This document shows positions 51,043 to 59,435 of a DNA stretch of 64,000 nucleotides, in pieces; within the stretch, counting starts at the first letter, position 1, and every line of letters starts with the position of its first letter. This stretch comes from Desulfovibrio sp. ZJ209 (GTDB lineage Bacteria; Desulfobacterota; Desulfovibrionia; Desulfovibrionales; Desulfovibrionaceae), in NCBI RefSeq assembly GCF_011039135.1, contig NZ_JAAKEJ010000001.1, positions 310,001 through 374,000 of the forward strand, in the 5' to 3' direction. The notes under the pieces were generated by a model, which had not been told where the DNA came from, ran no database searches, and saw only the letters and a list, made by a program, of their open reading frames with translations. The position numbers and the translations under genes are program-made.

Positions 51043-52788
51043 CTACGCTTTTGCCGTCTCCTCGGCCGCCACAAAGTTGAAGTTGTCCTGGTAGCAGCGG
51101 GTGAGCGGCACCTTCCACTTTTCCAGCGGCACGCGTTCGCGCACGAATTCCGGCTGGCCTTCCGCGCCGTGGCGGATGAAGAACCAGGCCGGCCCGGCCG
51201 GGTCCATGTGCGGATAATCCTCGCGGAAGTGGCCCGCGCGGGTCTCCTTGCGCGTGAGCGAGGCGCGCACATAGAGCTCGCTCACAAAGGCGATGGCGTT
51301 GACCTCGTGCAGCTTGAGCAGGTAGTGCGAATCCGCCGCGGCCATGCGCGGCAGCTCCTCGGCCTTGATGCGCTCGATTTCCTTGAGCGCCCTTTCCAGC
51401 GCCGGGCCGTTCTTGACGATGGAGACATCGTAGGGGAAGACCGCGGCCTGGAGCTTGGTGAGCACCTCCTTGGGCGTCAGCGTGTCCGCGCCGGTGCGCC
51501 CGAGGGGCGCATAGGCCCTGTCAAGGCGCGCCATGGCCTCGTCCTCGTCCAGCGCCGGGGCCGCGTCCGCGTCCTTGAGCCACGCGGCGGCCGTCTCACC
51601 GACCATGTGGCCGGTGACGGCCGTGGTCATGAGGGCGAAGCCGCCGGCATACACGCCCGGCTCGAGGCTGCGCGCCGTACCCGCGGCAAAGAGGCCGGCC
51701 ACGGCCGTCGAGCCGTCGATGCCCGCGCGGATGCCGCCGTGCGAGACGGTCATCTGCGGCACCCACTCGGTATTGTCCTTGAAGAGGTCGAGCCCGAGCT
51801 TGCAGAGCTTGTCGTAGTTGAGCTTCTGCCAGCCGGTCTGGGGCTTGAGCAGGATCATGTCATCGCCGCGCAGCGGGCTCACGTCAAAGATGATGGGCCC
51901 GCGCCCGGCGCGGATCTCCAGCGCCATGCCGATGGTGGTGAAGTGCGGGTCCGTGTTGGGGCCGAGGATGGGCGAATAGCGGCTCATGAAGTTCTCGCCC
52001 AAGCGGTTCACAAAGCGCGCGCCCAGCGGGAAGAGGTGGGTCTGCCCTTCCCAGGCGAAGAGGCGCGGCATGTTCCACACGCGGCAGAATTCCAGGTCCT
52101 GGAGCTCGGCCCCGGCCTCAAAGGCCATCTGCATGCCTTCGCCGGTGGGCGTGTTCTTGCCGTAGGAGGTCTTCCAGCCGCCCATGCCCGTGGCCGCGAT
52201 GATGGCGCCGCCCTTGAAGATGTACGCCTCGCCCGTTCTGCAGTGGAAGCCGACCGCGCCCACCACCCGGCCGTCGCGCACGAGGTAGTCGGTGAGCATG
52301 ATGCGCCCCATGCGCGTGACGCCGGCGTCCTTGAGCCGGGCCACGAGGCTCTTGGCCATGAGCTCGCCGCCGCGGCCCTTTTGCTGCGCGGGGTAGAGCT
52401 TCACATGCGGCAGCCCCCGCTGCGGCACGCTCTTGAGCCTGCCGTCCGGGGTGTGGAAAAATTCGCAGCCGAAGCGCTCATAGTCGCGCATGCGGTCGCC
52501 CGAGCGGGCGAGCAGGGCCTCCATGAGCGGCTGGTCGCAGAGGCCGTCGAAATAATAGACGAGGTCCTCGAGCCATTCGTCCACCGTGTCCGGCGGCAGC
52601 ACTGCCTCGAAGTCGCCGCCGGCCATGGTCATGAGGCCGCCCCAGTCCTGCGGCCCCTTGTCCACGATGGTGACCTTGCGGCCGGGCATGAGCTCGGAGA
52701 AGCGGTGCGCGGCCCACAGGCCGGCCGAGCCGCCGCCGAGGATGAGGAGGTCGGTCTCCACGCGGTTGATTTTCACGTCGCTTTTCAT
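51043..52788 (-). CDS. AprA/fumarate reductase-like FAD flavoprotein (operon gene 5)
   Basis: 581 aa. FAD-binding DLLILGGGSAGLWAA (13-27), VTIVDKGPQDWGG, an active-domain stretch GLPHVKLYPAQQKGRGGELM, GAIIAATGMGGW and a late SHGGIRAG-x-GLFAAGT-x-GGFAL block. The C-terminal helical part includes VRASLTRKETRAGHFREDYP, typical of the SdhA/FrdA/AprA superfamily. It overlaps the upstream ferredoxin gene by 4 bases, which argues for an AprBA-like two-subunit enzyme. It is not adenylylsulfate reductase itself: the partner is only 81 aa and the context is not sulfate activation. The substrate is unknown. Confidence 0.85.
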   Translation of the reverse strand: MKSDVKINRVETDLLILGGGSAGLWAAHRFSELMPGRKVTIVDKGPQDWGGLMTMAGGDFEAVLPPDTVDEWLEDLVYYFDGLCDQPLMEALLARSGDRMRDYERFGCEFFHTPDGRLKSVPQRGLPHVKLYPAQQKGRGGELMAKSLVARLKDAGVTRMGRIMLTDYLVRDGRVVGAVGFHCRTGEAYIFKGGAIIAATGMGGWKTSYGKNTPTGEGMQMAFEAGAELQDLEFCRVWNMPRLFAWEGQTHLFPLGARFVNRLGENFMSRYSPILGPNTDPHFTTIGMALEIRAGRGPIIFDVSPLRGDDMILLKPQTGWQKLNYDKLCKLGLDLFKDNTEWVPQMTVSHGGIRAGIDGSTAVAGLFAAGTARSLEPGVYAGGFALMTTAVTGHMVGETAAAWLKDADAAPALDEDEAMARLDRAYAPLGRTGADTLTPKEVLTKLQAAVFPYDVSIVKNGPALERALKEIERIKAEELPRMAAADSHYLLKLHEVNAIAFVSELYVRASLTRKETRAGHFREDYPHMDPAGPAWFFIRHGAEGQPEFVRERVPLEKWKVPLTRCYQDNFNFVAAEETAKA

Positions 52789-53030
52789 GCGCGGCCTCCT
52801 CCAAGCTCAACGGGCACGTCCGGGAAGGTAGGGGGCAAAACCTCGCGCAGCGGGTCAACGTCGACGGCCCCGGAGGGGCAGGCCCGCTCGCAGAGGAAGC
52901 AGGTCATGCAATCATCCGGGTAGGCGACATAGGCCTTGTCGTCCTCGCCCATGCGCAGGGTGTCCAGCGGGCAGATGCGCACGCAGGCGCCGCAGCCGAT
53001 ACAGGTGTCGCGGTCGATGCTTTTGATCAT
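52785..53030 (-). CDS. 2[4Fe-4S] ferredoxin subunit (AprB-like, short)
   Basis: 81 aa. Two clusters: CIGCGACVRICP and CMTCFLCERACPSG. The C-terminal tail is short, unlike full AprB. Stop and start overlap the next gene by 4 bases, so it is translated with the 51043 flavoprotein and probably passes electrons to or from its FAD. GGGAGA precedes the ATG. Confidence 0.92.
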   Translation of the reverse strand: MIKSIDRDTCIGCGACVRICPLDTLRMGEDDKAYVAYPDDCMTCFLCERACPSGAVDVDPLREVLPPTFPDVPVELGGGRA

Positions 53031-53103
53031 GCGGGTTTTCTCCCGTCACCGGGGCTCCCCTTCCGGGAAGCCCCGGCAACATGAGGCAGGAGGGATGGGC
53101 TGC

Positions 53104-54693
53104 CTAGAAGGCGTAGATGAAGAGGGCGCTTATGTTCCAGGCGTCGCGGATGCCGCGCTTGCCGCCGCCCGTGGTGGCGAGCCCCCACGTGTCGTCGGAC
53201 TTGTCGAGCATCAGGTGCACGTAGCTCGCCTCGAGATTGACGGACAGGTTGTCGTAGATCTTGTACTTGTTCAGCAGGCCCATCTCGAGGGCGTAGTCCT
53301 TGTCCGTAAGGTAGATGTTGTCGCGGCCCACGGGGACAACGAAGTTGGTGGAGTTGTTGACGTTGGGCGACATCCACGAGCCTGTGCGGTCATGGATCTT
53401 CTCGAGGATGCCGGAGCTGTTGGTGCCGCCCCACAGGCTCACATGCAGGGTGTGGCGCAGCTTCGGCAGGAAGCTCACGTCCTTGAGCCGGGCGCCCACG
53501 CCCCAGGTGCCGATGAGGGTGTTGGCCATGACGCGGTCGCGCTCGAGGCCGTTCTCGTCCGGGCCGGCGAAGGTGTCCGAGAAGCCGGAGACGCCGAAGT
53601 CGTTGACGATATAGGGCATGCGCTCGGAGCCGTTGCCGAGGTCGTCGTCATCGCCCGAGGAATACCAGCCATAGAGGCCGGGGATGCCCCAGTCGAGCTT
53701 GTACTCGAAGAGCAGGGCGCCCATCCAGCCCTTGCGGTTCATGGCCGCGTCGTCCATCCAGTCCACGCTGCCGTAGGTGAATTCCCAGGCCACGCGGAAG
53801 GGGTCCCACAGGGTGAGCTCGCCGGTGAGGCCGCCCCACCAGGCATTCCCGTATTCGCTGGGCGTCTTGCGGTTGATGGCCTTCTTGTCGGCCATGAGCG
53901 GGAACATGCCGCTCATGAAATAGTTGCCGTCCACGCCGTTGATGCGCTGGCCGAAGAAGCGGTTTTCCCCGGGCTTCGGCTCCTTGTCGGTGCGGAAGGT
54001 GTTGGGGCCGATGGCGCCGTAGATGCCCCAGGGCGTCATGGCCACGCCGTCGAAGCGCAGGGGGATGAACAGGCCCCCGAAGTCCGTATTGTCGAGGAAG
54101 CCGTTCTGGTAGCCGCTCGCCGAGATATAGTTGTCGTTGTAGGGCCGCATCCAGAAGCCCGTGACGCTGGCGTTCTCGTTGATCTTGTAGTTGGCCGTGA
54201 TGCCCGCGCCGTCGGCCGTGAGCACGGTCGGCCCGTCAAGGGCGAAATAGGGCGAGCGGAAGGCCTGGATGCCCATGCGCACGGAAAGGTCGGTCTGCGG
54301 CACCATCCAGTCGATGTAGGCGCGCTTGAGCTTGATGATGGTGCTGTCCGCGCCGAGGGCGCCGCCGCCCTGCGGGTCCTTGGCCTTGCCCCAGATGAAC
54401 TTGCCGATTTCAAAATACACCTGGCCGCTCAGGTTTTCGGAGGCCACGGCGTCCAACTGGAGGCGCACGCGCGAGCGGGCCTCGAAGTCGTCCTCAAGGT
54501 TGTCGTAGCCGGTGTGGCCCTTGTTGCTGAAGTTGCCGTTCTGGCCATACTGGGCGCTGAACAGCCACCAGCCGTGGGCCTTGAAGTCGATGGCCTCGGC
54601 CTTGAGCGGCGCCCCCAACAGCGCCGCGCCGGCCAGGGCCGCCGCCAGGAAGCTCACCACGCGTTTGCGCGATTTGCAGAAACAGGAAAGCAT
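53104..54693 (-). CDS. Outer-membrane porin within the flavoprotein operon
   Basis: 529 aa. A signal peptide with a basic start (MLSCFCKSRKRVVSFLAAAL) ends at AEA, then IDFKAHGWW. Strands and motifs parallel the edge porin (DDFEARSRVRLQLDAVASEN, WWGGLTGELTLWDPFRVAWE). It ends in a Phe (IYAF), as expected for BAM-assembled barrels. The start at 54693 with AAGGGGG is preferred over a GTG/ATG 30 bases upstream. Its place between oxidoreductase genes suggests a substrate-specific entry route for the module. Confidence 0.92.
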   Translation of the reverse strand: MLSCFCKSRKRVVSFLAAALAGAALLGAPLKAEAIDFKAHGWWLFSAQYGQNGNFSNKGHTGYDNLEDDFEARSRVRLQLDAVASENLSGQVYFEIGKFIWGKAKDPQGGGALGADSTIIKLKRAYIDWMVPQTDLSVRMGIQAFRSPYFALDGPTVLTADGAGITANYKINENASVTGFWMRPYNDNYISASGYQNGFLDNTDFGGLFIPLRFDGVAMTPWGIYGAIGPNTFRTDKEPKPGENRFFGQRINGVDGNYFMSGMFPLMADKKAINRKTPSEYGNAWWGGLTGELTLWDPFRVAWEFTYGSVDWMDDAAMNRKGWMGALLFEYKLDWGIPGLYGWYSSGDDDDLGNGSERMPYIVNDFGVSGFSDTFAGPDENGLERDRVMANTLIGTWGVGARLKDVSFLPKLRHTLHVSLWGGTNSSGILEKIHDRTGSWMSPNVNNSTNFVVPVGRDNIYLTDKDYALEMGLLNKYKIYDNLSVNLEASYVHLMLDKSDDTWGLATTGGGKRGIRDAWNISALFIYAF

Positions 54694-54791
54694 GTCGATC
54701 CCCCTTTCATGCCGTCCGGGCACTCCTGTCGCCCCCGCGCCGGCTCGCCCGTATGCCGGCGCGGGGTTTCCCCCAGCCTATGTCGTGCAGG

Positions 54792-56492
54792 CTAGACCTG
54801 CATCCTGAGCGGGAAGGTGAAGGCAATGGCGCCCGTGGGGCAGCTCGTGCGGCAGTTGGCGCAATGCCAGCATTCGTCGCCGTGCTCCACCTGCGGGCGC
54901 TCGATGCCGGCAAAGGGCACCATTTCGAGCACATAGCCCGGGCAGTCGTCCACACAGGTGCCGCAGGCTTTGCAGTGGCCGCAGTGCATGCAGCGCGCGG
55001 CCTCGGCCTCGGCCTGCTCGCGGGTGAGCCCGAGGTTGAGCTCGGCGAAGGCCTTGGCGCAGTCGTTGACGGCCTCCTTTTCGGGCTGCGCCTCCGCATA
55101 CTGGGAGACGCCATAGATCTCCGCGAAGGGCACCACATAGGGGTCGGCCGTGCCGGCCATGTCGTCGCGCGGCTCGAGCATGTTCTCGTCGTTGATGATC
55201 CACACGCGCGCGTCCTCCCCGGTGAGGGCCGCGTGCACGGCGAAGGCCGCCCGGCGCCCGTCGCCCACGGCGCGGGCGATGGAGGCCGGCCCGGCGGAAA
55301 CATCGCCCGCGGCCCAGACGCCCGGGCGCGAGGTGGCCTGCTGCTTGTCCACCACGATCCAGCGGCGCGGGTTGAGCTCGATGCCGCCGGCGTTCTCGCC
55401 GAGGAAGCCAAGGTCCGTCTTCATGCCCACGGCGAAAATGACCGTGTCGCAGTCAAGGGTGTGGCTCCCGCCCGGGAGCGGCTCGAAGACAGGGCGCCCG
55501 GCGTCGTCGAAGCGAAATTCCTTCACTTCATAGAAGTCCACGCCGGTCACCTTGTCATTTTCCGTGCGGATGCCGGACATGGTGCAGCAGTTGTGGATCT
55601 CAACGCCTTCCTTGGCGGCGAGCTCCAGGTCTTCGGCCGGGGCGCGCATCTCGCCGGCCTTTTCAAGGCAGATGACATGCACTTCGTCCGCGCCGAGGCG
55701 TTTGGCGGTGAAGGCGCAGTCAAAGCCCACGCCGCCGCCGCCCATGACCACGACCTTCTTGCCGATCTTGCCGGTATTGCGCCCTAGGGCGGACTCGCGC
55801 AAAAACTCCACCGCGCGCACGGCCTTTTCCGCGCCCGGGATGGGCAGGCTGTTTTCGGCCGGCACGCCCGTGGCGACAATGATGGCGTCAAAGCGGTCGC
55901 GGATCTCGTCCATGCTGATGTCCACGCCCACGCGGGTGTTGACGTGGGCGCGCACGCCCGTCTCGAGCACGAGGCCCACCTCGCGGTCCACCACGTGGCG
56001 CGGCAGGCGGAAATTGGGCACGCCGTAGCGCGGCACGCCGCCCAGCATGGGCTCGGCCTCGTAGATGGTCACGGCATTGCCGAGCAGCGCGAGGAAGTAG
56101 GCGCTGGTGAGGCCGGCGGGGCCCCCCCCGATGACGGCTACTTTCTTGCCGGTGGCAGGCCGGTTGCGGAAGAGCACGGCCCCGCGCTCGGCCATGTCGG
56201 CGCAGGCGCGCTCAAGGGCGCGGGTGTTGACCGCGCCCTCGAGGTTGTTGCGGTTGCAGGCGCCCATGCAGAAGTGCGGGCAGACCCGGCCGGTGACGCC
56301 GGGGAAGGGATTTTTTGCCCGGAGGTAGCGCAGGCCCTCGGTAAAGTCGCCCTTTTCGGCGAGGGCCTGCATCTTCTGGATGGAATTGCCGGCCGGGCAG
56401 GCGCCCTCACAGGGCGAAGTGCGGAACTGTTCCTTCAGGCGCGGCCCCTGGGCGACGGGCTCGCGCAATTCTCGGCTGTACTTGGGAGGCAT
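54792..56492 (-). CDS. GltD-like FAD oxidoreductase with N- and C-terminal FeS clusters
   Basis: 566 aa. The N-terminal GltB/D-type FeS region (C28, C32: PCEGACPAG; then RVCPHFCMGACNR) is followed by two nucleotide-binding motifs, VAVIGGGPAGLTSAYFLALL for FAD and VVVMGGGGVGFDCAFTAKRL for NAD(P)H. The late FAD motif is GVWAAGDVSAGPASI. A C-terminal ferredoxin domain carries CMHCGHCKACGTCVDDCP and CWHCANCRTSCP. It probably moves electrons between NAD(P)H and the FAD/FeS partners of this operon. AAGGAG precedes the ATG. It lies 26 bases after the 56519 gene. Confidence 0.9.
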   Translation of the reverse strand: MPPKYSRELREPVAQGPRLKEQFRTSPCEGACPAGNSIQKMQALAEKGDFTEGLRYLRAKNPFPGVTGRVCPHFCMGACNRNNLEGAVNTRALERACADMAERGAVLFRNRPATGKKVAVIGGGPAGLTSAYFLALLGNAVTIYEAEPMLGGVPRYGVPNFRLPRHVVDREVGLVLETGVRAHVNTRVGVDISMDEIRDRFDAIIVATGVPAENSLPIPGAEKAVRAVEFLRESALGRNTGKIGKKVVVMGGGGVGFDCAFTAKRLGADEVHVICLEKAGEMRAPAEDLELAAKEGVEIHNCCTMSGIRTENDKVTGVDFYEVKEFRFDDAGRPVFEPLPGGSHTLDCDTVIFAVGMKTDLGFLGENAGGIELNPRRWIVVDKQQATSRPGVWAAGDVSAGPASIARAVGDGRRAAFAVHAALTGEDARVWIINDENMLEPRDDMAGTADPYVVPFAEIYGVSQYAEAQPEKEAVNDCAKAFAELNLGLTREQAEAEAARCMHCGHCKACGTCVDDCPGYVLEMVPFAGIERPQVEHGDECWHCANCRTSCPTGAIAFTFPLRMQV

Positions 56493-56518
56493 CTATGAAC
56501 TCCTTGCGGCAGGGATGG

Positions 56519-58192
56519 TTACAGCAGCGGCGCCTTGCCCCACTGGAAGCGGGGGCCGTCGGCCTCCTTGATGAGGAGGAGCGGCTTTGCCATTTCGGGA
56601 TTGAGCCCCGGGAACTCGCGCACGCGATAGACGCAGCGGCCCGACTCCTTGCGCTCCATGGTGGCCTGGATGGCAAGCTCGCACACGGCGAGGATGTCGC
56701 GGCTCTCGTGGCAGCGCATGAGCTCGCGAAGGCTCGACGCATGCAGGCGGTCGGCCTGGCCGGAGAGGAAGCGGATCTTTTCCAGCGCGCGTTCCATGCC
56801 CGCCATGGAGCGGCGGAAGCCCATGTAATAGTCCATCACGTTGCGGGTGGCCTGCTCCAGCTCCTCATAGCTCACGGAGTCGCCAACGGGGTCGGCCATG
56901 GGCTTGAAGATCTTGTCCTTCACCGTCTTCGCCATGTCCTCGTCCACCTGGCCGGCCTCGTTCATGCCGGCGGCGCGCATGGCGGCCTTGCCGCCGGCCT
57001 CGTAGCCGCCGCACATGGCGCCGGAGCAGTAGAGGAAGACGCTGCCGTTGAAGAGGTTGGGCACCGAGGACTCGAACTGGTCATTGACCGCGATGGCGCC
57101 GCCGAAGATGAGCTCGCCGATCTCGACCTCAAGCAGCTTGTGCTGGAAGTCCGTGTGGGTGCAGTCGGCCCAGTCGCCGAAGGTGGCCTTGTCGCCGGGC
57201 ATGAGCACATACTGGAGCTCGTGCACCACGGCCGGGTCCACATGGCGCATGTCCATGTAGAACGGCGGGCCCGCGCCCTCCATCTGCTCCTGGAAGGTGC
57301 CCTGGATCTGGTTGTTGCGCACGCCGTTCTCGCACATGGGGTCGTACTTGCACATGAAGCGCTCGCCGAGCGCGTTGAGCTCGTGCGCGCCGGAGCTGTT
57401 GATGCCGTTCATGCCCGGGCAGCCGAAGCCCTTGGGCAGGAGCGTGGCGCGCTGGTAGGTGTCGAGCTCGGTCACGGCCGCGCCGGCCTCGTAGCCGAGC
57501 ACCACGCCCGCGCTGGTGTTGTAGGGATACATCCACACGTTGTAGGCGTTGTGCGTGGAATTGTCCGTGCCCCGGGTGGCCGAGCGCCCCTGCGTGGAAA
57601 CCACGGTCTTGGCGCGGATGATGACATATTCGCCGGTGCGCACGTTCCAGCCGAGGCAGCCGCAGGCCTTGCCGTGGTCGGTGAGGATGCGCATGGCCAT
57701 GATGCGGTCGAGCACGTTGACGCCGCTCTCGCGCACGAGGCGCGCCATGACGCGCTTGATGGTCATGCCGTTGGAAATGTGGACCCACCAGCGCCCGGGC
57801 TGGCCGAAGCCCTGGGTGCGCACATAGGTGCCGTCGGGGTTGCGGCCGAAGTCCACGCCCGCGGCCCCGAGGATGTCGAGGAAGTGCGGCATGTGGTTGT
57901 ACCAGCCGTTGACGAGCATGGTGGGCGTCCAGCCGTTGAGCGGCTTGGCGTAGAATTTCACAAGGTCGTCGGCGGTGTCGAAGGGCTCGCCCTCCTCATT
58001 GAGAACGGCCATGTAGTGGTCATTGCCGCCGCCGATGCAGCCCGAGCTCTCGAGCTTGCCCTTGTCGATGATGACGACATCCTGCCCCTGGTCGCGCGCG
58101 CCCAGCGCGGCGCCACAGCCGGATGCCCCGGAGCCGATGACGAGCACGTCGGTTTCCACGAGCGTGCCCAGACTGTGCCTGGTCGTTCTCAT
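56519..58192 (-). CDS. AprA/fumarate reductase-like FAD flavoprotein (operon gene 1)
   Basis: 557 aa. FAD motif DVLVIGSGASGCGAALGARD, VVIIDKGKLESSGCIGGGND, then WWVHISNGMTIKRVMARLV and a C-terminal helical domain (FRRSMAGMERALEKIRFLSG). It has the overall AprA layout but lacks the close sequence of adenylylsulfate reductase. It differs from the 51043 flavoprotein and may be a second catalytic subunit or a paralog with another substrate. First gene of the operon 58192-51043, divergent from lysR. AGGAT precedes the ATG. Confidence 0.85.
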   Translation of the reverse strand: MRTTRHSLGTLVETDVLVIGSGASGCGAALGARDQGQDVVIIDKGKLESSGCIGGGNDHYMAVLNEEGEPFDTADDLVKFYAKPLNGWTPTMLVNGWYNHMPHFLDILGAAGVDFGRNPDGTYVRTQGFGQPGRWWVHISNGMTIKRVMARLVRESGVNVLDRIMAMRILTDHGKACGCLGWNVRTGEYVIIRAKTVVSTQGRSATRGTDNSTHNAYNVWMYPYNTSAGVVLGYEAGAAVTELDTYQRATLLPKGFGCPGMNGINSSGAHELNALGERFMCKYDPMCENGVRNNQIQGTFQEQMEGAGPPFYMDMRHVDPAVVHELQYVLMPGDKATFGDWADCTHTDFQHKLLEVEIGELIFGGAIAVNDQFESSVPNLFNGSVFLYCSGAMCGGYEAGGKAAMRAAGMNEAGQVDEDMAKTVKDKIFKPMADPVGDSVSYEELEQATRNVMDYYMGFRRSMAGMERALEKIRFLSGQADRLHASSLRELMRCHESRDILAVCELAIQATMERKESGRCVYRVREFPGLNPEMAKPLLLIKEADGPRFQWGKAPLL

Positions 58193-58312
58193 GCCGGTAT
58201 CCTGGTCTGAAGGTGTGCGGACACTTCACAGCCCGGGCTTGGGCTGGCCCCCCAGCGGGGCCGCACGGGCTCTGCGAGTTTGTGAAGGAAAAATCATACG
58301 CCCGCGCTGTAT

Positions 58313-58331
58313 TGTCAAATCAATAAAAATC
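58313..58331 (-). promoter_or_regulatory. Shared 19-bp promoter element, flavoprotein operon copy
   Basis: On the minus strand GATTTTTATTGATTTGACA contains TTGACA as a -35 box, with TATGAT/TGATTT candidates 14-16 bases on. It is identical at 17 of 19 positions to 61052-61070 in front of the DASS transporter. Likely LysR-controlled; it also lies just upstream of lysR for autoregulation. Confidence 0.6.
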
Positions 58332-58367
58332 ACGCATTGTGGAAAAAAATCCAACAGGGGGCACCCC

Positions 58368-59435
58368 GTGATCGACGAGCTCAACGGCGATTTTCTCCAG
58401 TGGCTGCGCGGTTTTTACTGGGTCGCCAAGACGGGCAGCGTGCGCCGCGCCGCGGAACACATGCACCGCAACCCCTCGACCATCAGCTACCAGATCCGCT
58501 CGCTGGAAGAGGCGCTCAACACCGTCCTCTTCGACCGCTATAAAAAATCCCTGCGCATCACGCCCGAGGGCACCAAGCTCCTCGACTGGGCCATCACCAC
58601 CTTCGAGGCCCTGCAGAGCATGCGCGCCTCGGTGGGCAGCGCCGGCGGCAAGCTCAAGGGTGCTGTCACCGTGGCGGCGACCTTGCCCATCGCCAGCCTT
58701 TCCGTGCCCACCACGGTGGACTTTTTGCGGCGCCATCCCGGGGTGGAGTTGACCGTGAAGCGGGGCCTCTCCTCCGAAGTGCGCAGGGATGTGGCCGATT
58801 CACGCGTGGATTTCGGGCTTCTGCCGGTCATCGAAAAACCGGCCGACGACCGGCTGGAAGTGCTGTTCAAGTCGCGGCCCCTGCTCGTCATGCACCGCGA
58901 CAACCCGTGGAACATCCCGCTCGTGCCGGATATCGACGACCTCAGGCGCCTCCCCTATGTGGCCTTTGCCGATGATGATGACCCGGATGACCTCGGCTGC
59001 TGGTGCCGACATTCCGGCATGGGCGACTTCATCCAGAAAAACGCGATCATCCGCGTCAGCAACTACCACCTTGCCCTGCGTTATGTCTGGCATCGCCTCG
59101 GCGTGGCCCTCATGGACGAGCTTTGCCTCCAGGGCACCAATTTTGGGGCGGACTGGGAGCAGCTGGTCTCGCGCCCGCTGGATCATCTCTTCCCCAACCG
59201 GCTTTGTGGCATCCTCGTGCGCCGCCACAAGCATGTCAGCCCGCAGGCGCAGGCCTTTATCGAGGCCCTCCGGGGCTTCTTCCTCCCGCTGCCCACGTTG
59301 GACGCGGAGACCATCTGGCGCAATGCCCGCCAGGTCCCGGCCCTTCAGGAGGGCGCCAAAGAAAAGGCCGGGCGCAGGGCCCGGCCTGAGAAGCGGGGCG
59401 CCCGGGAAGGCCGGGCGCGGCCCGTGGATGCCTAG
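58368..59435 (+). CDS. LysR-family transcriptional regulator
   Basis: 355 aa from GTG at 58368 (CAGGGGG before it); the longer open frame upstream crosses the promoter. HTH: FYWVAKTGSVRRAAEHMHRN with PSTISYQIRSLEEALNTVLF. The effector domain extends to about 300 (GLLPVIEKPADDRLEVLFKS, YVAFADDDDPDDLGCWC). An unusual basic C-terminal tail of about 30 residues (KEKAGRRARPEKRGAREG) follows. Predicted to control the divergent flavoprotein operon and the convergent DASS gene. Its stop overlaps the DASS stop. Confidence 0.9.
   Translation: MIDELNGDFLQWLRGFYWVAKTGSVRRAAEHMHRNPSTISYQIRSLEEALNTVLFDRYKKSLRITPEGTKLLDWAITTFEALQSMRASVGSAGGKLKGAVTVAATLPIASLSVPTTVDFLRRHPGVELTVKRGLSSEVRRDVADSRVDFGLLPVIEKPADDRLEVLFKSRPLLVMHRDNPWNIPLVPDIDDLRRLPYVAFADDDDPDDLGCWCRHSGMGDFIQKNAIIRVSNYHLALRYVWHRLGVALMDELCLQGTNFGADWEQLVSRPLDHLFPNRLCGILVRRHKHVSPQAQAFIEALRGFFLPLPTLDAETIWRNARQVPALQEGAKEKAGRRARPEKRGAREGRARPVDA

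Noticed and set aside
51043..53030. True adenylylsulfate reductase (aprBA)
   Set aside because: The ferredoxin partner is only 81 aa, the flavoprotein is shorter and diverged, and no sat or qmo genes are near.
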